Shown in pieces: positions 6,757 to 13,126 of a stretch of DNA of 16,038 bases. Both the position numbers and the translations under genes were made by a program. The stretch is taken from assembly GCA_937989795.1 (NCBI GenBank), contig CALKBB010000150.1, positions 1 to 16,038 of the forward strand, in the 5' to 3' direction. The notes beneath the pieces were generated by a model. It was given only the letters and a program-made list of their open reading frames with translations, was not told the DNA's origin and did not search any database. The DNA comes from an uncultured Collinsella sp. (GTDB lineage: Bacteria > Actinomycetota > Coriobacteriia > Coriobacteriales > Coriobacteriaceae). The stretch's first letter is position 1. Each line of letters begins with the position of its first letter.

Positions 6757-7074
6757 CTAGTGACGGCGGGCGTTGAGTTCGCCGGCCAGTTCGTCGAGGG
6801 TGATGCCGTAGCGCTCGAGCGTCACGAGCAGGTGGTAGATCAGGTCGCCAGCCTCGTAGCGGATGTGATCGTGATCGTTATCCTTGCAGGCCATGATCAC
6901 CTCGCTCGCCTCCTCGGCAAGCTTCTTGAGCAGCTCGTCCTCGACGTCGGTCAGCAGACGCGCGGTATAGCTCTCCTGCGGCGATGCATCACGACGACCG
7001 TGAATCACCTCGGCCAGACTTGTCAGCGTCTCTCCGATATTTCCATCCTGAACGTTTGCGGTGCGCACACCCAT
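6757..7074 (-). CDS. hisE: Phosphoribosyl-ATP pyrophosphatase
   Basis: Second step of histidine synthesis: hydrolyses PR-ATP to PR-AMP. It is an all-alpha protein of the MazG-like superfamily. Typical motifs: SPQESYTARL (31-40), KKLAEEASEV (50-59) with the metal-binding acidic residues, and YEAGDLIYHLLV (73-84). Its 105 aa are normal for a stand-alone HisE. The ATG has AAAGGA 7 bases upstream. It is the last gene of the his operon. There is no visible terminator between it and the convergent phosphatase gene, so leftward transcripts probably run into the antisense strand of that gene. Confidence 0.95.
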   Translation of the reverse strand: MGVRTANVQDGNIGETLTSLAEVIHGRRDASPQESYTARLLTDVEDELLKKLAEEASEVIMACKDNDHDHIRYEAGDLIYHLLVTLERYGITLDELAGELNARRH

Positions 7075-7119
7075 AGTTCAATCCTTTCTGGTGGCCGAGC
7101 GTCTAATCGAGCGCCCGCC

Positions 7120-7449
7120 CTACGCGAGTTTCTTAAAGAAGCAGGTACGGTTGCCGGTATGGCAGGCCGGACCCGGCGAGTCGACCTTGACCAGCAGCGT
7201 ATCGCTATCGCAGTCGGCCCAGAGCTCCTTGACCTCCTGCATATTGCCGCTCGTCGCGCCCTTGTTCCAGAGCTCCTGACGGCTACGGCTCCAAAACCAC
7301 GTGGTACCGGTCTTGAGCGTCAGCCCCACCGATTCCTCGTTCATCCAAGCAACCATAAGCACCTCGCCGGTGTCATACTGCTGAACCACACAAGGAATCA
7401 GCCCCTTGGCGTCGTATGTAAGCTTTGAAGGATCGGCTATCTCTTCCAT
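7120..7449 (-). CDS. hisI: Phosphoribosyl-AMP cyclohydrolase
   Basis: Third step of histidine synthesis: opens the purine ring of PR-AMP, Zn- and Mg-dependent. From the ATG at 7447-7449 it has 109 aa with the family motifs RSRQELWNKGATSGN (55-69), ADCDSDTLLVKV (78-89) and GPACHTGNRTCFF (93-105); Cys80, Cys96 and Cys103 are the expected zinc ligands. The frame is open to 7518, but the extra 23 residues are encoded by the palindromic element in front and resemble no HisI. The chosen ATG has GGGGAG close upstream. It is separate from hisE (45-base gap), unlike the bifunctional HisIE of enterobacteria. Confidence 0.95.
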   Translation of the reverse strand: MEEIADPSKLTYDAKGLIPCVVQQYDTGEVLMVAWMNEESVGLTLKTGTTWFWSRSRQELWNKGATSGNMQEVKELWADCDSDTLLVKVDSPGPACHTGNRTCFFKKLA

Positions 7450-7487
7450 TTCACTCCCCAAATTCAAACTTCGCAGGTCGGCGAGGG

Positions 7488-7582
7488 TTGTCCAGGTGCC
7501 CGAGATTCCGAGCGACAAGCCCGACGACGTGTACTTAAGTACGCGAGGAGGGTTGGAGCCGGAAGGTCGGGTGCCTGGGCAA
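7488..7582. repeat. Large structured palindromic element between hisF and hisI
   Basis: Arms 7488-7503 (TTGTCCAGGTGCCCGA) and 7567-7582 (TCGGGTGCCTGGGCAA) form 16 uninterrupted pairs when read as plus-strand RNA, three of them G-U. After a 2x2 internal loop a second helix follows, TTCCG (7506-7510) with CGGAA (7560-7564). At the middle lies a perfect 12-base palindrome GTACTTAAGTAC (7531-7542), extendable by 3 more pairs. On the minus strand, the sense strand of the operon, the three wobbles become A-C mismatches. It fills most of the 142-base gap in an otherwise compact operon. A mobile intergenic palindrome is the likeliest reading; a regulatory RNA is possible. Confidence 0.6.
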
Positions 7583-7591
7583 GCCGCAGCA

Positions 7592-8374
7592 TTAGAAGTC
7601 CAGCCTCACAGGAATACCTTGAGAGGCCATATACTCTTTGACTTCGCGAATGCTGAAGGTTCCAAAGTGAAAGACGCTCGCCGCCAGCACGGCATCGGCC
7701 TCGCCCTCAATCACACCCTCGGCAAAATGCTCGAGCGTACCCACACCGCCGCTCGCGATGACGGGAATCGGCACCGCACGCGCCACGGCGCGGGTGAGCG
7801 CCAGGTCAAAGCCGGACTTGGTGCCGTCGCGATCCATACTGGTCAGCAAGATCTCGCCGGCGCCGCGACGAGCCGCTTCCTCGGCCCACGCCACCGCGTC
7901 GATACCCGTGGCGTTGCGGCCGCCCGCCGTGAAGACCTCCCACTTGTCGGCACCCGGCTCTCCGGGCAAACCGACGCGCTTGGCATCGATCGCCACGACC
8001 ACGGCCTGACTGCCAAAAGCCGCGGCAGCCTGGCTAATCAGCGACGGGTCACGCACGGCCGCCGAGTTGAGCGACACCTTGTCGGCACCGGCGGCAACCA
8101 TGGTCCGCATGCCCACCAAGTCGCGAAAGCCGCCGCCCACGGTATAGGGAATGGCGAGCTCCTCGGCCGCATGCGCCGCCATCTCGATGGTCGTCACACG
8201 GTTGTCACTCGTCGCGGTAATGTCCAAAAATACGACCTCGTCCGCACCTTCGCGGTCGTAGGCGCGCGCCAGCTCCACCGGATCGCCCGCATCGCGTAAG
8301 CTCACAAAGTTGACGCCCTTGACCACACGGCCGTCCTTGACGTCCAGGCAGGGAATCACACGTTTGGTAAGCAT
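7592..8374 (-). CDS. hisF: Imidazole glycerol phosphate synthase, cyclase subunit
   Basis: (Beta-alpha)8-barrel cyclase half of IGP synthase: with ammonia from HisH it converts PRFAR to imidazole glycerol phosphate and AICAR. The catalytic aspartates are Asp11 (RVIPCLDVKDG, 5-15) and Asp130 (VVAIDAKR, 126-133). The phosphate-binding VGGGFRD (79-85) and IASGGVG motifs and the family end IPVRLDF are present. Its 260 aa are normal. The ATG lies 3 bases past the hisA stop, with GGGGAGGAG formed in the end of hisA, so translation is probably coupled. Confidence 0.97.
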   Translation of the reverse strand: MLTKRVIPCLDVKDGRVVKGVNFVSLRDAGDPVELARAYDREGADEVVFLDITATSDNRVTTIEMAAHAAEELAIPYTVGGGFRDLVGMRTMVAAGADKVSLNSAAVRDPSLISQAAAAFGSQAVVVAIDAKRVGLPGEPGADKWEVFTAGGRNATGIDAVAWAEEAARRGAGEILLTSMDRDGTKSGFDLALTRAVARAVPIPVIASGGVGTLEHFAEGVIEGEADAVLAASVFHFGTFSIREVKEYMASQGIPVRLDF

Positions 8375-8377
8375 GGA

Positions 8378-9121
8378 CTACTCCTCCCCTCGGGCGGCGG
8401 CCAGCGCCTGTACCAGCGTAAAGTTGCCCTCGTAGAGCGCGCAACCGGTAATAGCACCTTCAATCGCGCCCTCTTCCACTGCGGCCAGCGCACGGATGTC
8501 GTCGAGCGTCGAGATGCCACCCGATGCCACGACGGGAAAGCCCGCGACCTCGGCCACATGGCGATACGCCGCCACATCGATGCCCGTCTGCATGCCGTCA
8601 CGCGCGATGTCGGTGTAGACCAGGTGCTTAAAACCCAGCTCGGTGAGCTGTGCCACGGCATCGTCGAGTGCCACGCCCGCGCCATCACGCCAGCCGTTCA
8701 CCTTGACCTGGCCGTCGTATGCGGCAATGTCGGCCACCAACAGCTCGCCAAAACCTTTGGCTGCCACCTCGGCAAAACCCGGCTCGGTCACCAGCACGGT
8801 GCCCAGCGCAATGCGGCGCGCACCGTAGCCGGCCAACTCGTCGATGCGCGCGAGCGAGCGGACGCCGCCGCCCACGTCCACGGACAGACCGTTGACGCCG
8901 CAGATGGCCTTAATCGCCGCCGAGTTGGCAGCGCATGTGTCCTCGTCCTCGCCAAAGGCAGCGGACAGGTCGACGACGTGCACCCAGCTTGCGCCCTGCT
9001 CGGCAAACGAGCGAGCAACGGCCACGGGGTCGTCGGAATATACCTTGCAGCGGCTGCGGTCGCCACGCTCCAGGCGCACGACCTTGCCGCCGATCAGATC
9101 GATTGCGGGAAACAGGATCAT
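8378..9121 (-). CDS. hisA: ProFAR isomerase HisA (or bifunctional PriA)
   Basis: (Beta-alpha)8-barrel isomerase that performs the Amadori rearrangement of ProFAR to PRFAR. Asp8 in FPAIDLIGG (4-12) and Asp131 in VADIAAYDGQVKVNGW (129-144) are the expected catalytic acids; DVGGGVRS (82-89), TDIARDGMQTG (170-180) and ASGGIST mark the phosphate sites. Its 247 aa are normal. In many Actinobacteria the homologue is PriA, which also serves as TrpF in tryptophan synthesis; sequence reading alone cannot decide and no trp gene is in the window. The start overlaps the hisH stop in ATGA (9121-9118), a classic coupled junction. Confidence 0.95.
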   Translation of the reverse strand: MILFPAIDLIGGKVVRLERGDRSRCKVYSDDPVAVARSFAEQGASWVHVVDLSAAFGEDEDTCAANSAAIKAICGVNGLSVDVGGGVRSLARIDELAGYGARRIALGTVLVTEPGFAEVAAKGFGELLVADIAAYDGQVKVNGWRDGAGVALDDAVAQLTELGFKHLVYTDIARDGMQTGIDVAAYRHVAEVAGFPVVASGGISTLDDIRALAAVEEGAIEGAITGCALYEGNFTLVQALAAARGEE

Positions 9122-9819
9122 CGGCCAGCCTCCTCGACGATGTTGACGAAGTTCTTAAGGATGCGCTGACCCAGCGCGGAGGATTTCTCGGGATGGAACT
9201 GGCAGCCCCACACGTTGCCATGGCGCACGATGCACGGGAAGCTCCGCGTATAGTGCGTGCGCGCCAGCACATCGGCGGCATCGGCGTCGTCGGCCACCGC
9301 GTAGCTGTGGGTAAAGTACATGTTGGCACCCTCGGCAAAACCAGCAAGCAGCGGATCGGCCGCGCCGGCGGGCGTCATGTGCACCTGGTCCCAGCCCACG
9401 TGCGGCACCTTCAGGCGGCTCGACTCCAAGCGTGTGCACGAGCCGCGCATAATACCCAGGCCATCGACCCAGGGACCGCCAGCCTGCTCGGAGGCATCGT
9501 CGTCCGCGTCCGCGCCTTCGTCCGCCGGCACGCCCTCGTTGCCGCGCTCAAAAAATAGCTGAAGGCCCAGGCAGATGCCGAGCAGCGGAGTTCCGGCGGC
9601 AACGGCGTCGAGCACGGCCGCCGCCTCGCCGCTTTGGCGCATAAAGACAATCGCGTCATAGAACGCGCCCACGCCCGGGATGACCAGGCCGTCGGCGTTG
9701 CGGATCTGCTCCGGATCGTCCGACGTGCAGGCGGCGGCACCGGCGCGCGCAAGCCCGCGCACAACGCTCGACAAGTTGCCCTTGTGGTAGTCGACCACCA
9801 CAATCTTCGGTTCGCCCAC
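9118..9819 (-). CDS. hisH: Imidazole glycerol phosphate synthase, glutaminase subunit
   Basis: Class I glutamine amidotransferase feeding ammonia to HisF. The frame is open from a TTG at 9843, but the GTG at 9817-9819 is chosen: it has GGGAGGG about 5 bases upstream and gives the usual start MGEPKIVVVDYHKGNLSS. Numbered from there (233 aa), the nucleophile is Cys83 in GTPLLGICLGLQ (76-87), and the His209-Pro-Glu211 motif in CQFHPEKSS completes the triad. It is longer than most HisH because of an acidic insert (about residues 96-115, rich in Asp, Glu and Ala) shortly after the nucleophile elbow. Expected partner is hisF, two genes downstream. Confidence 0.95.
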   Translation of the reverse strand: MGEPKIVVVDYHKGNLSSVVRGLARAGAAACTSDDPEQIRNADGLVIPGVGAFYDAIVFMRQSGEAAAVLDAVAAGTPLLGICLGLQLFFERGNEGVPADEGADADDDASEQAGGPWVDGLGIMRGSCTRLESSRLKVPHVGWDQVHMTPAGAADPLLAGFAEGANMYFTHSYAVADDADAADVLARTHYTRSFPCIVRHGNVWGCQFHPEKSSALGQRILKNFVNIVEEAGR

Positions 9820-9843
9820 GCGACCCTCCCTTATCTCCTTCAA

Positions 9844-9881
9844 AACCTGCCAAAATAAACCTGTCCCTTTTTTGGCAGGTT
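9844..9881. repeat. Perfect palindrome between hisB and hisH (REP-like)
   Basis: AACCTGCCAAAA (9844-9855) and TTTTGGCAGGTT (9870-9881) are perfect 12-base inverted repeats around a 14-base loop. The minus strand contains AAAAAAGGGACAGGTTTATTTT. Elements built on a similar GGGACAGxTTTATTTT core are widespread intergenic repeats in bacteria, often linked to REP-associated transposases (recalled from general knowledge, not searched). The hairpin overlaps the last base of the hisB stop codon and fills most of the 60-base gap before hisH. It is not followed by a T-run beyond those in the stem itself, so strong termination is not expected. Confidence 0.65.
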
Positions 9882-10467
9882 ACAGCGATCCCTTGGTGCT
9901 GGGGATGCCCTGCACGCGGGGATCGAGCTCGCAGGCGCGACGCATCGTGCGGCCCACGGCCTTAAAGGCGGCCTCGATAATGTGATGCGAGTTGCCGCCC
10001 GCCAGCTCGCGCACGTGCAGCGTGAGCCTGGCATCGCGCGCAAAGGCATAGAAGAACTCGACGGCCAGCTCGGTATCGAAGCTGCCCACGCGCTCGGTCG
10101 GCACGGGCAGCTCGCAGTAGGCCTGCCCGCGGCCCGAAATATCAACAGCAGCCATCACGAGCGTCTCGTCCATGGCGATCGCCGCGTCGGCAAAGCGCGT
10201 AATGCCCGCCTTGTCGCCCAGCGCCTGGCAAAACGCCTCGCCCAGCACAATACCCGTGTCCTCGACGGTGTGGTGCGCATCGACCTCCACGTCGCCCACC
10301 GCGTGCACCGTCAGATCGAACAGACCATGGCGGCCAAAAGCGTTGAGCATGTGGTCGAAAAACGGCACGCCGGTCGAGATATCGCACACGCCAGATCCGT
10401 CCAAGTCGAGCTTTACGACAATGTCGGTCTCGCCCGTCTTGCGGGTTACCTCAGCATAGCGGTCCAT
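9880..10467 (-). CDS. hisB: Imidazoleglycerol-phosphate dehydratase
   Basis: Mn-dependent dehydration of imidazole glycerol phosphate to imidazole acetol phosphate. The protein is the monofunctional 195-aa form without the N-terminal HAD phosphatase domain of E. coli HisB. Metal-binding motifs are DHMLNAFGRHG (38-48), DAHHTVEDTG (63-72; His65, His66, Glu69) and GNSHHIIEAAFKA (158-170; His161, His162, Glu165), with the family-typical C-terminus PSTKGSL. The ATG directly follows the hisC stop (TAG ATG, no gap) and uses the GGAGGA in the last hisC codons as ribosome site. Confidence 0.98.
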   Translation of the reverse strand: MDRYAEVTRKTGETDIVVKLDLDGSGVCDISTGVPFFDHMLNAFGRHGLFDLTVHAVGDVEVDAHHTVEDTGIVLGEAFCQALGDKAGITRFADAAIAMDETLVMAAVDISGRGQAYCELPVPTERVGSFDTELAVEFFYAFARDARLTLHVRELAGGNSHHIIEAAFKAVGRTMRRACELDPRVQGIPSTKGSL

Positions 10468-11583
10468 CTACATCTCCTCCTTCACCAGCGTGGCAAACGC
10501 GGCCAGCACCTCGTCGTTTTCCTGCGGGGTACCCACGGTAATACGTAGGCAGTCCGCGAGCCCCGGCGCATAGCTAAAGTCGCGCACCAAAATCGAATAC
10601 TCGTCGCGCAGACGCTCGCGCACGTGCGTGGCATGCGGCGTGCGCACGAGCACAAAGTTCGCCGCGCTCGGCCACGCCTCCACGGGCAGACCCTCGGCAG
10701 CCATTGCGTGCAGGGTACACAGTTCGCGCTCGCGCTCGGATGCAACCTGTGCCACCACGGGCGCGTACGCGTCGCGGGCACGCACGCAGGCAAGCGCGGC
10801 GGCCTGGCTCAGCACGTTAACCGAATAGATCTGGCGAATCGCCGCGAACACGTCGATGACCTCGGGCGCCGCAATCACATAGCCCAGACGCGTGCCGGCG
10901 GCGCCAAACGCCTTGGACAGCGTGTGCAAAATCACCAGGTTGGGATGCTCGGCGATAAGGCCTTGCACCGTGGTGGCCGCGCCAAACGAATCGTCCGCAA
11001 ACTCAACGTAGGCCTCGTCGACCATTACCATGCCGGGGCACGCATCGCACAGGGCCGCGACAAAGTCGAGCGGCGTCACATCGCCCGTGGGGTTATTGGG
11101 CGAGGTCACGATCGCCAGATTGCACTCGGGCGCCGCTGCGAGCACAGCCGCTTGGTCGAGCTCAAAGGTCGCCGGGTCGCGCCACACGTCGCGCACCTCG
11201 GTCTGGCACAGCGACGCAAAGAACGCATACTCGCTAAAGCACGGTGGACAGTTGAGCAGGGTCCGCCCCGCGCCGCCAAACGCCAGCAGGTAGTTATAGA
11301 GCAGCTCGTCTCCGCCGTTGCCCACGCAGATGTTCTCGCGCGTCACGCCATGCCAAGTGGCAAGCTCGTCGCGCAGCTCGTTGGACATGGGATCGGGATA
11401 GCGGTTGAGCGGTGTGGCAGCCAAGGCCGCGTCGATCGCCTCGCGCACGCCAGCGGGCACGGGATAGGTGTTCTCGTTGGCCGAAAGATTGATGCGCGTG
11501 GGCGTAAAGTTGGGATCGTAGGGCTCAATACCGGCCAAGTAGGGCTGGACGAGCTCCTTCATGCGCGGCGTGAGTTCGGCCAT
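10468..11583 (-). CDS. hisC: Histidinol-phosphate aminotransferase
   Basis: PLP-dependent fold-type I aminotransferase, making histidinol phosphate from imidazole acetol phosphate and glutamate. From the ATG at 11581-11583 it has 371 aa: INLSANENTYPVP near the N-terminus (31-43), VGNGGDELL (87-95), SPNNPTGDV (161-169; Asn164), VDEAYVEF (188-195; Asp189, Tyr192) and LSKAFGAAGTRLGY (222-235), where Lys224 forms the Schiff base and Arg232 binds the PLP phosphate. The longer open frame to 11670 overlaps hisD and has a basic, non-family N-terminus, so it is rejected. There is 1 base between the hisD stop and this ATG, and GAGGAGG lies in the hisD end. Confidence 0.97.
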   Translation of the reverse strand: MAELTPRMKELVQPYLAGIEPYDPNFTPTRINLSANENTYPVPAGVREAIDAALAATPLNRYPDPMSNELRDELATWHGVTRENICVGNGGDELLYNYLLAFGGAGRTLLNCPPCFSEYAFFASLCQTEVRDVWRDPATFELDQAAVLAAAPECNLAIVTSPNNPTGDVTPLDFVAALCDACPGMVMVDEAYVEFADDSFGAATTVQGLIAEHPNLVILHTLSKAFGAAGTRLGYVIAAPEVIDVFAAIRQIYSVNVLSQAAALACVRARDAYAPVVAQVASERERELCTLHAMAAEGLPVEAWPSAANFVLVRTPHATHVRERLRDEYSILVRDFSYAPGLADCLRITVGTPQENDEVLAAFATLVKEEM

Positions 11584-11584
11584 G

Positions 11585-13021
11585 TTAAGCCTCCTCGCCG
11601 GTCGCGCCAGCGCCATCCGAGCCTGCAGCCGCCAGGTCCACGCCCTCGGCGACCGTCGCGGTCGTATCACCCGGCCAGGCGACCTTGGTCAGGTCGGCCG
11701 CAGCCAGCGACGCAGCGCTCACGGCATCCTCGCCCTGCTCCAACACGCGGCGACGCAAAGCGGCGGAAAGCGCGTGCGCCCACAGGCCCTCGGCCTCGGC
11801 CAGGCGCTGCGTCGCGGGAGCGTCCGAGAGCAGGCCCTCGGGCGTATAGCAAATGACGCTCGAGCGCTTGACGAACTCTTCGACCGAAAGCGGGTTGGAG
11901 AACATGGCCGTGCCGCCGGTCGGCAGCGTGTGGTTGGGGCCGGCAACATAATCGCCGAGCGGCTCGGAGCTCCAAGCGCCCACAAAGATGGCGCCGGCGT
12001 TGCGAATGCCGCCGAGCAGGCCCATCGCATCCTTACAGTGCAGCTCAAGGTGCTCGGGCGCCACGGTGTTCACCGCCTCGACAGCGGCAGCCATATCGGC
12101 GGCCACCACGATGGTGCCCTCGTTATCGAGCGAGGCACGCGTGATCTCGGCACGCGGGGACTGCGCCACCAGAATATCGATACCCGCCTCGACCTCGCGC
12201 GCAAACTGCTCGTCGCAGGTCACCAAATAGCAGGCTGCCAGCGGATCGTGCTCGGCCTGAGCCATCAGGTCTGCCGCGACCACCATGGGCTTGGCCGTAG
12301 CATCGGCCAGCACGCAGACCTCGGACGGGCCGGCGACCATGTCGATTCCCACATCGCCCGAGACAATCTGCTTGGCCGCCGCAACAAAGGCGTTACCCGG
12401 GCCGGTGATTTTGTCGACGCGCGGAATGGTCTCGGTACCGTATGCCAGCGCGGCCACGGCCTGGGCGCCGCCCACCATATAAATTTCGTCCACGCCGCCG
12501 AGCTTTGCCGCGGCGAGCGTGTAGGGGCTGATCAGGCCGTCTTTTTGCGGCGGGGTCACCATAACCACGCGCTTAACGCCGGCGACCTTGGCGGGAATGG
12601 CATTCATAAGCACCGTGGAGGGATACTGTGCGCGACCGCCCGGCACGTAGATGCCGGCCGCCGCGAGCGGGGTCACTTTAACGCCGAGCATCGTGCCGTC
12701 CGGGCGCGTGGTAAACCAGCTCTGCTCGACCTCGCGCTGGTGGAACTCGCGAATCTGGCGCGCGGCCTTCTCGAGCGCGGCGACAAAGGCCGGATCGAGG
12801 CCTTCGAGCGCGGCATCGACCTGCTCTTGCGGCAGACGGAAGCTCTGCAGCTCGACACCGTCAAAACGCTGACAGTAATCGCGCACCGCGGCATCGCCGT
12901 TGGCGCGCACGTTAGCCACGATATCGCGGGCGGCGTCGACGATGCTTTGCGGCAGCACACCCTTGCGGTTGAGCTGGTTGGTAACGAGGCGCTCACCGGG
13001 AGCAAGCTTGATGGTCTTCAT
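11585..13021 (-). CDS. hisD: Histidinol dehydrogenase
   Basis: Zn-dependent NAD enzyme that oxidises L-histidinol to L-histidine in two steps. Key residues: AGIYVPGGRA (122-131), ITGPGNAFVAAAKQ (205-218), zinc ligands Gln255 and His258 (AQAEHDP), Asp357 (GDYVAGPNHTLPTGG) and His416 (AHALSA), and the catalytic pair Glu323-His324 (APEHLEL). Its 478 aa exceed the usual 420-440 because of an Ala/Gly/Asp-rich C-terminal tail (about 450-478) without a recognised motif. The ATG has AGGGGA upstream. It is separated from hisZG by 105 bases, one of the larger gaps in the operon; a weak GC hairpin followed at distance by five T residues is visible there. Confidence 0.97.
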   Translation of the reverse strand: MKTIKLAPGERLVTNQLNRKGVLPQSIVDAARDIVANVRANGDAAVRDYCQRFDGVELQSFRLPQEQVDAALEGLDPAFVAALEKAARQIREFHQREVEQSWFTTRPDGTMLGVKVTPLAAAGIYVPGGRAQYPSTVLMNAIPAKVAGVKRVVMVTPPQKDGLISPYTLAAAKLGGVDEIYMVGGAQAVAALAYGTETIPRVDKITGPGNAFVAAAKQIVSGDVGIDMVAGPSEVCVLADATAKPMVVAADLMAQAEHDPLAACYLVTCDEQFAREVEAGIDILVAQSPRAEITRASLDNEGTIVVAADMAAAVEAVNTVAPEHLELHCKDAMGLLGGIRNAGAIFVGAWSSEPLGDYVAGPNHTLPTGGTAMFSNPLSVEEFVKRSSVICYTPEGLLSDAPATQRLAEAEGLWAHALSAALRRRVLEQGEDAVSAASLAAADLTKVAWPGDTTATVAEGVDLAAAGSDGAGATGEEA

Positions 13022-13126
13022 ATCGGAATCCCCTATCGGTCGAGGTTGAGTTCGAAAAACGAGAGGCCGGGCGGCGGCGCCAATCGGCCCGCAGCCCAGA
13101 CGTTGGGACGCCCGTGCGTGCTCGCG

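Noticed and set aside
9820..9843. TTG start for HisH at 9843
   Set aside because: The GTG at 9819 has a better ribosome site, and the extra residues are just the translated Shine-Dalgarno region.
13054..13089. Attenuator between hisZG and hisD
   Set aside because: Only a 5-6 bp GC stem (13065-13070 / 13084-13089) is seen, and the five T residues on the minus strand come 5 bases after it. That is too weak to call a terminator.
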